Source of the DNA: Trichomonas vaginalis G3
Lineage: Eukaryota; Parabasalia; Trichomonadida; Trichomonadidae
Assembly: GCF_026262505.1 (NCBI RefSeq)
Contig: NC_067203.1
Coordinates: 12,028,001-12,092,000 of the forward strand
Length of the DNA stretch: 64,000 bases
Direction: 5' to 3'
The notes under the pieces are model-generated. The model made no database searches, had not been told where the DNA came from, and saw nothing but the letters and a program-made list of their open reading frames with translations. Each line of letters starts with the position of its first letter. Positions within the stretch are counted from its first letter, which is position 1. Below are positions 40,924 to 50,583 of this stretch, one piece after another. The position numbers and the translations under genes are program-made.

Positions 40924-41060
40924 AATGCAAAATGTGTGGTAAAGCGTTTACATATGCAAATAAACCAACATTAGATAGAATCGATAATGAAAAACCACAT
41001 ACCAAAGAAAATTGTCAGTTAATGTGTTGTTATTGCAATGTCGTAAAATCAAATAAAGAT
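40924..41060 (+). other. HNH-like zinc segment within the Polinton polymerase
   Basis: Two CxxC pairs (CKMCGKAF; CCYCNVVK) bracket LDRIDNEKPHTKENCQLMC, the pattern of HNH endonucleases and their zinc knuckles. It sits between the exonuclease and palm parts. Confidence 0.6.
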
Positions 41061-42787
41061 GAGGATGTTCAACGTTTAAGAATCAATTTAAGAAATTATG
41101 CATTAAAAAATAATTTACCAATGACTTTAGATTCAGTTGAAGCTTATCACATTCTCCGTAATGGAATTACTGGTGGTCTATCAAATGTTCAACATCGTGT
41201 TAATCTTAAAGGAATCACGCACATTAATAAACTTTCATATAGTCCAGAAACTAAAACTGTATCAAATGAGGACACCACCAACATTATGACTCATTTTGTT
41301 GGAGTTGACTTTAATTCATTATATCCTTCATCATTTTCATCTAATCCTCATGATTTCATTCAATATACTAACCATAAAATGTATATGCCGGGAAGATTGA
41401 ATGGTGTTATCATTTGTGATACAGCAACAAAGAAAGCAAAAGCATTGGGAATAATTAGAAAGAAAAATACTTTATTCGTGGCTGAAGTAAAGGGTCACAT
41501 TGATGAAAAATACATTAATGATTACATAAACTTTTTACCGATAATAAGAAACTTAGATATTATCACAGATGAAAAAACAATTGGCAGTTTTATGTATAAT
41601 TACATGAAATCAAACAATCTACCAGTTGACCAGAAACAGAGAAAATTAACTCAGTTAGCATCAACACACAACCAATATCAACCATTTTCTTCTTATTATC
41701 TTTGGTATCTAATAGACAGATTTCATTTTATCATTGATGACATTCAATCAATTTTAACATTTACGAAAAATACTTGTTTTAATGAATTTGCGAACGAATT
41801 TATGAACGAAAGACAAAAGGCTGAATTAGAAGGAAATAAAGGAAAAAGTTTATTTTGCAAGATTTCACTTAATGGATCATATGGTTACGATGCAATGAAT
41901 ACACAAAATTACGCAAAGACTAAAATAATGAATGCACAGAAGGCACGCGTTGCATGTATGTCAAATAAGTTTAAAAACATAAGAGAAATAGGTGAAGATA
42001 CGTATCAAGTGATGCTTAAAGATAGATTTTATAGATGTGATACATGTTTACAAGAGGCATTCTTCACTTTAGATAATGCTAAATACTGGTATTTGGTTTT
42101 CATTTATGATTTTATGTATAAATGCATGGATGTTAATCGTTTTCATTTCATTGAAGGTGATACTGATTCATCTTATTGGGCTATTGCTGGCGATCCAAGT
42201 CTTCCTAACACTCAAGCATTTCAAGCAATTGTAACCGATAAACAATTTTATGATAAAAACATTTACAAATTCGCACCTTTTGATTTCTTCTGTTTTGATG
42301 AGAAATTTAAACCTAAATTAAAGAATAAAGCTGAAGAAAAAGCACATGAGAAGAAGTTATTGGGTTTAGCAATTGAGAAACAAGGTGATAACATGGTTGC
42401 TTTATGCCCTAAGTGTTATACTTCATTCAACGGTTCAATTGATGGAGGTGATTTTAAAAAGATTGCACAAAAAATGAAAGGTGTTAGTTTACGACAAAAT
42501 AAACAATTAACACCTAAAAATTATTTGGATATAATAAATGATAAAGTGATATTTGATGGTCAGAATATTAATTTACAACTTAAAAACGGGTCAATGACTC
42601 GCTTAACAATTGGTAAGACTGCATTAACAGGAGCACACACTAAGGCTGTATGTTGTGAAAATGGATGTTGTATGCCATTTATTTAATGAAATGCCACAGA
42701 AGAGACAAAAGGAACCGTTAATAATGGTTTTGTACTATGATTCAAAGAGGTGGGCACCCTTAAAACATTTATTTTATTTTTATATAA

Positions 42788-43057
42788 ATGGATAACACAG
42801 ATTTAAAAATTTTAATTGATGATTTAGTATTTAATCAAAATTTTCTTGATTATTATGATTTAAAAGCATATCTCCAAAAATATAATAAAAATATAACGGG
42901 TGATGATATGGATTATTATTATTCGTATTATAAAAATGAAATTTTGAAATATCATGATAAAATAATTTCTGAAATTAAAGACAAAATTAAAAATAATGAA
43001 TATACAAAGGGAAAAACTAAATCACAGCTTAAACAGTTGAAAGATTTCAAAAAATAA
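42788..43057 (+). CDS. Small Polinton gene, 89 aa
   Basis: Begins MDNTDLKILIDDLV, Lys/Asp/Tyr rich, mostly helical. Preceded by a T-rich tract and TATAAATG. Unknown function; lies between polymerase and integrase on the same strand. Confidence 0.55.
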   Translation: MDNTDLKILIDDLVFNQNFLDYYDLKAYLQKYNKNITGDDMDYYYSYYKNEILKYHDKIISEIKDKIKNNEYTKGKTKSQLKQLKDFKK

Positions 43058-43134
43058 AGTTAACAGAAGAAGATATTGATGAATTATATAAATTATATAA
43101 TCCCGAGCCGCAAAAGCCAAAGGAACAAAAACAA

Positions 43135-44307
43135 ATGGTACAAAACGCCCAGGTCCTTCAGACCATAAATGATGTACAAGCTTTAATTTATGATTCATTA
43201 GTTAAACCATATTCAGCCCGACTTTTAAATGAAGATCAACTTTTGGAATTCATCCTTCAACATAAACTCGAAGCGGGAAAGTATATCAAACCTTTATATA
43301 CAGCATATTTAAAACAAATGAATAGAATACATCCAGAATTAATGAAAGGAGGAATGAAATCCAAAATCAAAGCAGATAAAATTAAACCACTTACAACACC
43401 AAAACCTCCAACGACAGTAGTACCTCCTCCTTCAGTTAATCCTTCATCATTCACTTTATTATATCCATTTCAAACATTAAAGAAGCAAAAAGATTTTAAA
43501 AAGGATTTCAAGATATTAAATAAACCAATTGACCCAAAAATTCAACCGTTAAAGGAAAAATTTAGTCGCCCTTCATTTGCACTATATCCATATTCATACG
43601 AAATCGATCATCTGGAATATTCAAAAGGAAACGTTACTTATTTATTTGCCATTAACATTAACACCAGATATTTATATTGCATTCCGGTGAAAGGGAAAAC
43701 AGAACAGGAAACAAGAAGAGCTATACAATACTTACTAGATCATGAAAGAGTAGATAATATAAGGGGTGATGGTGATAAAGGATTTCAGGCAGCTATGGCT
43801 CATTATTTCCCACAAATTAATTTTTACTTTTCATCCTCTCCATATACGTTTCATAATAAAATAGTTGATGTGGTAATGAGAACTCTTAGAGATGCGTTAG
43901 GGGTTAACGGTCAGATATACTGGGATGGAAATCATGACTCCATCATACAGCAGTTAGTATATTATTACAATAATACATGGCATAGAACTATAAACATGAA
44001 ACCAGTGGAAATGAAAAATGATATTTCAAAAGAATGGGAATATATTAGAAAGCAAATGGAAAGGTTAAATGATGTTAAACGTGAACAAATTAATTCGGGG
44101 CTCATGAATTTTAAACAAGGGAATAAAGTTTTAATTCATCTCGATTATGGAAAAACTGATAAATCAATGACAAAAAGAAGACGAAGATTTGACACAATAG
44201 CTGAATTTGTTAGATATATTAACGGCAATGCATTAGTTGAAGTTGACAATAAATTAATAGAAATTCCGATTTATTTTATTACTCCATTATATTTAAATAA
44301 TATTTAA
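43135..44307 (+). CDS. Retroviral-type (rve) integrase of the inner Polinton, 390 aa
   Basis: The c-integrase of Polintons. Residues about 145-290 hold the RNase-H-like core: the first Asp in YEIDHLEYSKG, the second in IRGDGDKGF, and the helix with HNKIVDVVMRTLRDAL, then YYNNTWHRTINMKP as in retroviral and Polinton integrases. The C-terminal 90 residues (from about KQGNKVLIHLDYG) look like a small beta-barrel. The first residues, VQNAQVLQTI, are encoded by one of the double-hairpin motifs described elsewhere. Its role is to join the element ends to target DNA, giving the 6-bp duplication seen at the element borders. Confidence 0.9.
   Translation: MVQNAQVLQTINDVQALIYDSLVKPYSARLLNEDQLLEFILQHKLEAGKYIKPLYTAYLKQMNRIHPELMKGGMKSKIKADKIKPLTTPKPPTTVVPPPSVNPSSFTLLYPFQTLKKQKDFKKDFKILNKPIDPKIQPLKEKFSRPSFALYPYSYEIDHLEYSKGNVTYLFAININTRYLYCIPVKGKTEQETRRAIQYLLDHERVDNIRGDGDKGFQAAMAHYFPQINFYFSSSPYTFHNKIVDVVMRTLRDALGVNGQIYWDGNHDSIIQQLVYYYNNTWHRTINMKPVEMKNDISKEWEYIRKQMERLNDVKREQINSGLMNFKQGNKVLIHLDYGKTDKSMTKRRRRFDTIAEFVRYINGNALVEVDNKLIEIPIYFITPLYLNNI
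43137..43164 (+). repeat. Double-hairpin mini-element 2, first hairpin worn (integrase start)
   Basis: GGTACAAAACGCC (43137-43149; ten of thirteen bases as in mini-element 5) followed by CAGGTCCTTCAGACC (43150-43164), identical to mini-element 5. Encodes VQNAQVLQT in the same phase. Confidence 0.7.
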
Positions 44308-44327
44308 TTTTTTTATTTCGTAAGAAA

Positions 44328-44591
44328 ATGAGTGACAACAAAGCAGTCAAGAGTCCAGACAATGAATATAAAAAGAAACTAAACAGAATTAAATCAAAAA
44401 TATGCTATTACAAAAAGAAGTCGCAATGCAGTGGGGTTGAAAATGATAAAGAAATAATCGAAAAATTAGAAACTTACCGTTCAATCATTAAACTGAGTGA
44501 AGCAAAAATAAAAGAATTTAATAGAATAAATAAATTGATTGGAAGAGATGAATTTAATAAAGATGAATTTTTAAACTCAATCCAAATTTAA
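44328..44591 (+). CDS. Small basic Polinton gene, 87 aa
   Basis: Begins MSDNKAVKSPDNEYKKKL; Lys-rich helical protein, possibly DNA-binding. Starts 20 bases after the integrase gene and overlaps the end of the next gene on the opposite strand. Confidence 0.5.
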   Translation: MSDNKAVKSPDNEYKKKLNRIKSKICYYKKKSQCSGVENDKEIIEKLETYRSIIKLSEAKIKEFNRINKLIGRDEFNKDEFLNSIQI

Positions 44592-44752
44592 TTTTTATTC
44601 CTCTTCGACAACGTCTCTCTTTCCATCATTACTGCATAACCACATTTTCTCAATTTTAGTGGTTTGTTATTTTTAACATGTTCTTGCATCATTTTTATCA
44701 TTTCCTCCCTTGTTATGATTCGTGGTAAATTTTGAGCTTGTGGGGTATTCAT
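44588..44752 (-). CDS. Small Polinton gene, 54 aa
   Basis: A complete minus-strand frame with ATG at 44752, beginning MNTPQAQNLPRIITREE and ending with Lys/Arg residues. Its last codons overlap the stop of the gene at 44328-44591. The upstream side has the T/A-rich stretch and ATAAATG seen at other Polinton genes. Unknown function. Confidence 0.5.
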   Translation of the reverse strand: MNTPQAQNLPRIITREEMIKMMQEHVKNNKPLKLRKCGYAVMMERETLSKRNKN

Positions 44753-44887
44753 TTATGATAAAAATAAAAATTTGTTATCACTTATTTTATCGTTAATGTT
44801 TTTAGGTTATTCAATAATTAATTATTTTTGAATAACTGGGAAATAAATTTACGTCAAATATGCAATTTATAAAATCTTATGTCGACA

Positions 44888-44960
44888 GGCTACGTAGCAC
44901 AGTGGTCTAAGGTGGTGTTATGGGGGGTTAGGGTCTGTGGTTCGAACCGCGACGGCGCCG
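44888..44960 (+). other. tRNA-like sequence
   Basis: Resembles the front of leucine/serine tRNAs: AGTGGTCTAAGG in a D-arm position with a CAC/GTG stem, and a late TGTGGTTCGAACCGCG arm. The ends pair only partly and no good anticodon stem can be made, so a working tRNA is doubtful. Confidence 0.3.
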
Positions 44961-45025
44961 TATTTTCTTATTTTCTTTGTTTGTCTTGTTTGTCGTGAAT
45001 AAAAAGTGTCATAAAAGTGCTCTAT

Positions 45026-45099
45026 CTTCCACGGGAATAAATAAAAAATTTACTTTATTTCTTCTTTATTTCTTCTTTATTTCTTTGTTCCCGTGGAAG
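45026..45099. repeat. 12-bp perfect inverted repeat around a pyrimidine-rich loop
   Basis: CTTCCACGGGAA (45026-45037) and TTCCCGTGGAAG (45088-45099). The 50-base loop has three copies of TTTATTTCTTC. Confidence 0.8.
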
Positions 45100-45408
45100 A
45101 AGGGTTTTGCTGTTTTTCTCAGCCGAAATCAATGATTTTTTCATTTTTGGAATCCTTAGCGAATGAGGAATCTTTTCTCTCGTGGAAGCTTTGAACAAAA
45201 ATATATTTTAGGTGAAAAAACAGGTGAAATCTCACCTCTTCACCTAAACATTATTTTTGGATCATTTACGCTCATTACGAAGAAATCATGACAAAACATT
45301 TACGATGAAGAAATCATGACAAATCATTTACGCTCATGTTTGACAAAGAATATACATTCATTACGATGAAGAAGTCATGACAAAGAAACGATGAATGATC
45401 ATGACAAA

Positions 45409-45456
45409 ACATTAACGTAAACATTAACGTAAACATTAACGTAACCATTAACGTAA
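45409..45456. repeat. Tandem 12-bp repeat, four copies
   Basis: Four consecutive units of (A/C)CATTAACGTAA. The units are unlike the surroundings and could be iterons or binding sites for an element protein. Confidence 0.75.
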
Positions 45457-45528
45457 CCATTTATTTCTGCAGTTCATCCATTACTTCATTACCTAATTAA
45501 TTACAGACATAAAATATATTTAGTTCAT

Positions 45529-46800
45529 TCATTGAACTCTATACCATGCGTAAACTGTCATAAATGGCGGCATGTAATCTTTACTTTGTCCCGTTGTTTG
45601 TGTATATCCTGAAACGCGATGTGTATGGTTTCCTCCTCCCTCAGTGTTACTCCAGTAACAATCTATAGCAAACTTAACGTTGTCTTTAACATCATATCCT
45701 TTACCTTTTATCATTGCTGACCAATCCCAATATCTATGCTTATGCCAACCCGCTTGAGATGTACTTAAATCTATGTAGTGACTATGTGCAGGTAAATTTT
45801 CACCTGAAATCGTTTTACTTCCTCCTGTTTCCTTTGAAGAGTTTGCACAATACAAAAACCTGTCAACTATTTGTTCCCACGTACCGAAACCCAGAACTGT
45901 TGCTGGATTTGTTGAGTTCATTGACGTATAAATAGAGCCTATAGGATATAATGTTTGAAGTATTTCTGTCTTTAATGTTTGAAGCTCTTTTTTGTCTGCT
46001 TTCTTGTCATATAAATCTTGAGCAGTGAATTTAATATTATGTTCATCCTTCATGACATAAACATCTTTACATCTAATGTTTCTCATCGTCGTTATGTCGT
46101 CAGCCGATGTTAAACCTTGTGGAAAGTTAGGAGGTTTACAATATAATACATCCCCACCAGTTTCTTCAACCGTTCCTTCAATACTTTCTATAGCAACAGT
46201 TGTAAAACTTGTATGTGTATGGTTCTTATCTGCCTTCTTCTCTAACTCATTGTTAACATAAGTTTTATCTGCTTTAAGGTCTAAACATTCTGAAACCCAT
46301 CCTGTATCAGCTTTAGTTTTAAGAATCTTCGATGTCCGTTCATGATACCATTCAACCCTTTCTATAATTTCATTATCTTTTTCATTAACATATTCCTTAT
46401 CTGCCTTCTTCATTAATTCACTAGCCACAAGTCCCTTATCTGCTTTCTTCATTATGTCATTTAGGAAACCTTTTATGAATTCCTCATTTAAATTAAATCT
46501 TCCAATCTTCAAAACTTTAGGAAATGCATTTAATGCGTAATATCTTTGTTCTTCTGGTGGAATTGATGTTATATCATCCGTTATTCCTTTAATTTTTGAA
46601 TTCATAAATAAAATTTCTTTTATATTTGATATCACTGCACCACCTTTGCAAACGAATTCGAAATGGTCATTTTTCAATACTATCTCCAAATCTCCATATT
46701 TCAACATTTGCGTTTGTTCTGCCGTCTTTGAATTATATGCATATATGGCGTATGTAATGGTCTGTGCCTTAAGTTGTTGTGGTTGCTGTTGTTTAATCAT
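45529..46800 (-). CDS. Phage-like tail-fibre/collar protein of the inner Polinton, 423 aa
   Basis: The first 130 residues form a conserved head (from MIKQQQPQQLKAQTITYA). A middle section has repeats of KADKxYVNxELEKKADK, the trimeric coiled-coil repeats of phage fibres. The last 140 residues match phage tail-tip domains: YPIGSIYTSMNSTNPA, FGTWEQIVDRFLYC, LPAHSHY, GGNHTHRV and the end MPPFMTVYAWYRVQ. Such tips bind receptors. It is read toward the hub, opposite to the replication genes. Confidence 0.85.
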   Translation of the reverse strand: MIKQQQPQQLKAQTITYAIYAYNSKTAEQTQMLKYGDLEIVLKNDHFEFVCKGGAVISNIKEILFMNSKIKGITDDITSIPPEEQRYYALNAFPKVLKIGRFNLNEEFIKGFLNDIMKKADKGLVASELMKKADKEYVNEKDNEIIERVEWYHERTSKILKTKADTGWVSECLDLKADKTYVNNELEKKADKNHTHTSFTTVAIESIEGTVEETGGDVLYCKPPNFPQGLTSADDITTMRNIRCKDVYVMKDEHNIKFTAQDLYDKKADKKELQTLKTEILQTLYPIGSIYTSMNSTNPATVLGFGTWEQIVDRFLYCANSSKETGGSKTISGENLPAHSHYIDLSTSQAGWHKHRYWDWSAMIKGKGYDVKDNVKFAIDCYWSNTEGGGNHTHRVSGYTQTTGQSKDYMPPFMTVYAWYRVQ

Positions 46801-46913
46801 TTATTATGATTTAAAAATAAATATTTAATCCGTTATCTCATCACCTATTTTTTCTATTTGAAATTGCCATAATATTTCATTCATGAATTCTAAATCACAA
46901 TCAAATAGGTCGG

Positions 46914-47534
46914 TTATCTAAATTTAATATTTGATAAATCTTTTGAATGAAGAATAAATGAATTCCCAGATAATTGAAACGGATATGATAAAGAAAATAT
47001 GTTTAAGTTGATGGATAAAATGTTTTGTATTGATGGGTAAGAGTTAGGGTCTAATGTTTGATGTGAAAATCTCATTGGGGTATTAACTTTATCACATTTG
47101 ATTAAAATGAAATTGGAACCAGTGTCAGAATACAAAACATCCCCAACATCTTTTTCAAAATTTAATATCCCCAACAATGAACGAAGATGAGGAGTACAAA
47201 ATTTAATTTTCAGCGGAAATTTAATAAGGTTATTTATTTCATCAAGTTCAAAAAGTTTATCAGGTTTTGATTTAAAATTTTCTTCATACCATACGATAAA
47301 TGATTCATTTAAATAACTTAAAATCATGTTAATATCCCATTTCGTTATCACATTATTTATATACATATCATATGTTTTTTCAAGGTCATCTTTAATAAAT
47401 GATATATAATCTGAAGGGTCTAAAAGAATGGGATTAAATTTACCACTCACAGAAACGAGAGTAACATTATAAATTCCACTAACTGTTAAATTTAATTCAC
47501 AGCTATTATTCGAAATAATATTGATAATTGACAT
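46914..47534 (-). CDS. Polinton gene of unknown function, 206 aa
   Basis: Begins MSIINIISNNSCELNLTVSG; beta-rich first part and Ile/Asn/Asp-rich remainder. A close copy is in the outer element at 60754-61374. Starts about 20 bases from the start of the opposite gene at 47555. A small structural protein is plausible but unproven. Confidence 0.7.
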   Translation of the reverse strand: MSIINIISNNSCELNLTVSGIYNVTLVSVSGKFNPILLDPSDYISFIKDDLEKTYDMYINNVITKWDINMILSYLNESFIVWYEENFKSKPDKLFELDEINNLIKFPLKIKFCTPHLRSLLGILNFEKDVGDVLYSDTGSNFILIKCDKVNTPMRFSHQTLDPNSYPSIQNILSINLNIFSLSYPFQLSGNSFILHSKDLSNIKFR

Positions 47535-47554
47535 TTTTTATTACGATTAAAAAT

Positions 47555-48034
47555 ATGGTAAAGCGTTATTTTCCAGTGATAAATAAAACTAGAATAAGAT
47601 TACCTCAAGAATTCATAAATTCAACGAATAAGAAATTCATTCATGTTATAAATTTTAGTGTTTTCAGAAAATATGAGTCAATGTCATATTCATCATCGGG
47701 TTATATTTCACTTCATTCAAATTTAGTTCAATCAAACCCATATAATGACCATTTCATAAGATTTTCAGATGGTATTAAAAATGCAATTGATAGATTAAAA
47801 TATGAACAGATTGACAATATCGAATTTTTGGAATTTTGGTTTAAATATCCTGATGGAAAAAAGATTGAAGTTAAAGATAAAGCTGATACTATAACAAAAA
47901 CAATTACAATGACCGATCCAGATAGTGGGGAACAAAAAGAAATAAAACAAACGATAGAAACTGGTGAAAGGTCAATTATTATTGATTATGATTCAAAGGA
48001 TTATTATTCAATAATGTTAATGCTTGAATATTAA
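47555..48034 (+). CDS. Polinton gene of unknown function, 159 aa
   Basis: The ATG at 47555 gives MVKRYFPVINKTRIRLP. Beta-rich, with an acidic Thr-rich loop. Diverges from 46914-47534; its end overlaps the end of the gene at 48031-48714. The outer copy is at 60254-60733. Confidence 0.7.
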   Translation: MVKRYFPVINKTRIRLPQEFINSTNKKFIHVINFSVFRKYESMSYSSSGYISLHSNLVQSNPYNDHFIRFSDGIKNAIDRLKYEQIDNIEFLEFWFKYPDGKKIEVKDKADTITKTITMTDPDSGEQKEIKQTIETGERSIIIDYDSKDYYSIMLMLEY

Positions 48035-48714
48035 ATGGCCTTAACAAAGAATTTTTCAAGTGATATTTTATATTCATCAACTATTTTATTATAAATATCA
48101 TTATATGTTAAATGAAGTTCAGTTGTTGTTCCGTTCTTTGATATCTTAATTGTGCTAATATCCTTTATAGGATTTATTTTTGCAACTGTTCCGCAGCATG
48201 AAACCTCATCATCTATGAAAAATTGAATCTTAACGTCTGAATCTTGAACATCACAAAGAATGGCGATAATGTGAATTAATGATTCATAAGGTAAAATAAT
48301 TAAACCGGATTGATCAATTAAATTTATTATTGAATCATAATTATTAATTATTATATCACGGTAAATTTTCATTAATTCTGAATTAATGTCTATTTTATAT
48401 GGCGTATTGCGACTGTAATCGTAGATTCCTGAGTTCTCGATGTTTGATGAAAGAGGTGGGGGGTATGTTGGATAAGTGGGAATTTCAACAGGTTCTTTAC
48501 CGGGTTCAGATAAAATGATTGGGTCTTCATTCTCCTCATTCTTTGGTAAGTCACGAGTTAATAAATTTGGTTGAGTTGCTGACTTTGTTAATTCAGGGCT
48601 AACATTAACTTTAACATTTTGAATAATTCGTGATTTATCATCATTTACGTTATAACCAACCGTAATCTCTGCTTTTGCGTTTGTGTTCTTTTGACTTGTG
48701 AAACGTCTTCTCAT
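48031..48714 (-). CDS. Polinton gene of unknown function, 227 aa
   Basis: Begins MRRRFTSQKNTNAKAEI; a basic head, a Pro-rich linker (PTYPPPLSSN), and a globular C-terminal part with CDVQDSDVKIQFFID. The outer copy is at 59595-60257. Its place beside the capsid genes suggests a structural or penton-like role, without proof. Confidence 0.65.
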   Translation of the reverse strand: MRRRFTSQKNTNAKAEITVGYNVNDDKSRIIQNVKVNVSPELTKSATQPNLLTRDLPKNEENEDPIILSEPGKEPVEIPTYPTYPPPLSSNIENSGIYDYSRNTPYKIDINSELMKIYRDIIINNYDSIINLIDQSGLIILPYESLIHIIAILCDVQDSDVKIQFFIDDEVSCCGTVAKINPIKDISTIKISKNGTTTELHLTYNDIYNKIVDEYKISLEKFFVKAI

Positions 48715-48797
48715 TTATAATTGAATAAAAAAAGAAAAATATATTTAAAGTTTTATTTAGTTGTTACGGTAATATCCCAAGGTTCATCATTGTTTGC

Positions 48798-49697
48798 TTA
48801 TACTTTCTTTGTAACTGCACCAATTATGTTATTGATATTGCTTTGAGTTTCTTCCAGTCTTATTTTATCATTTACAATATCTTTAATCATTTCATTACAT
48901 GCATTCTTAAAACCATCTGATTTTTCTAATTTACGTCTATCACTTTCTTTAATTAAATCAAAGTTATAACCTTGTTGAGAATAAAGTGGTTTCTTTATCA
49001 ATTCCTTGAACGCTTCTGAAAGTGAAGATGAAGAAATTCTTGCCACTTGAATTGGTTTAAATTCTGCTTTCATTGCTTCTTTCTGTTCATTGAACACTGG
49101 ATCGAATAAAGCAACTTTAAAGAATTTCTTAGCTGGAATTTCAGGTCTCAAATTTGTATATTGACCATCAAACTGATTAACATATCGTGGTAATCCATCC
49201 GGTCCCTCTTCAATAGCATTTAATTCTTCATTGAAATAAGAATATGGATTATGACGGTATGAATTAATTGGACCATTTTCACCTTCTCCAATGTATTGTT
49301 TAACAGCTTTTCCATTTTCATCAAATTGCATAGGATAACGTTCATTATATGCTTTACGTTTAGGATAATCAGATATAGTTAATTTATACCCATTTATGAC
49401 TTTAATATTACCTTGACCATCAGTAACGAAAACTTCATTTATACCATCAGGTTTTCCATTTGGACCCGTAATGTCTGCTTCGTGTGCTTCCCAATTTGGA
49501 CCATGACGTTTGGCATATGCTTGAGCTTCTGGTAATGTTAAAACGTTTCTCATTTGTTTAACATCTTTTGAAGACCAGCAACAATGTGGACTAATTCTTT
49601 CATTCCGTCTGGAACTTTCATAGTTCTATTATATGCACCCTTTTTGTTTGTCCCTTGTTTTAATGGAACCTGTAGAAGATTTGCTATTTCTGTCATG
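48798..49697 (-). pseudogene. Polinton structural-cluster gene (broken in inner copy)
   Basis: Product has [31 protein letters not shown] and [19 protein letters not shown], followed by a helical end. It closely resembles 58663-59562 in the outer copy. The relation to known minor capsid proteins cannot be settled by eye; position next to ATPase and capsid suggests a virion protein. Confidence 0.65.
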
Positions 49698-49739
49698 TTT
49701 AATTATAAATAAAAAATAAAAATTAATTATAAAAAGTTA

Positions 49740-50559
49740 ATCAAATTTAACACTTCCTTTATTTAAATCAACTATTATTTTTCCATGTTCACCTAATTGC
49801 TGATATTGTGTGTAAAGTTCATTAATGCTCATTGGTAAATTCACTTGATAAAGCATAACGTTCAACTGTTGACGACTAAACCCACTGAAAATGAAAAGGG
49901 TGGATTTGATTTAATGTTTGTGCTTAATGCTTTGAAGTATTGAACAGCCATGAAGAATGAACACTGAATGTGTCGACATTGAGTTAATAACTGATTAAAA
50001 TATGATTTCTCATTTGTTATTAGTTTTGATTTCACTGCATCATCTAGAAAAATGAGTGAATGCAAAAATTCTCTATCAAAATTTGAAATAGAAAGTGTTT
50101 CAAATAATTCATCCCGTTGTTTATCAATAATTTTATCCTCTAATCCTTGCTTCTTGATTGTATTATATAATTCTTTATACATTAAAAAGTTTTTTAAATA
50201 ATCTTCTGCTTCTTCTTGTGATAAATAAATAATTGGAATTTTGATTAAATGCTTTAAAGATTCAAATGTATTATCTGAAGGTGAACCTGAACGGTTGATA
50301 TAAATTAACACATGTGAATGGGGGAAGTGTTAGCAATAATGATAATTTGTTTTAATATCGTTAATGTTTTACCTTTATTTTGTTTACCAATTGCTGCAGT
50401 GATTGAATTTAAGTAACATTCAGAATATGGAATTTTCATTAATTTTTCCTTAGATAGAGCATTTCTATTATCACTCAATGCTTCATTAATCATATCATCT
50501 ACGTATGTATTATATACTCCCGCTAATTCTTCATAAGGGGTGAATGAATTTAAATCCAT
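49740..50559 (-). pseudogene. FtsK/HerA-type packaging ATPase of the inner Polinton (broken)
   Basis: Walker A is GKQNKGKT (near 50370-50395) and Walker B SLIFLDDAV (near 50045). The short length and neighbourhood of the capsid gene fit the A32-like genome-packaging ATPases shared by Polintons, virophages and giant viruses. It is a fossil; not readable as one frame. Confidence 0.8.
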
Positions 50560-50583
50560 TTAATCAAAAATAAATTTATAATT

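Larger units (their letters stand above)
39211..42686 (+). pseudogene. Protein-primed DNA polymerase B of the inner Polinton (broken)
   Basis: The key replication gene of Polintons. Early part: zinc-ribbon text (CPFCKEEVYS, HCEKCKE) and the exonuclease motif with TFDFETLE; later GFNSGKFDLNLIL, a second exonuclease motif. The palm is complete in motifs: DFNSLYPSSF (motif A, near 41310), KISLNGSYGYD (motif B, near 41860) and GDTDSSYWA (motif C, near 42160). Between exonuclease and palm lies a Cys-rich HNH-like segment (about 40924-41060) unusual for the family. The gene is a fossil: it does not read as one frame. Related to the protein-primed polymerases of adenoviruses and virophages. Confidence 0.9.
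44753..45528. other. Non-coding hub of the inner Polinton
   Basis: 776 bases without a gene, between the rightward replication genes and the leftward structural genes. Holds a tRNA-like stretch, a 12-bp inverted repeat, and a four-fold 12-bp tandem repeat (see separate entries), plus dyads with AGGTGAA/TTCACCT near 45,210-45,245. Confidence 0.7.
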
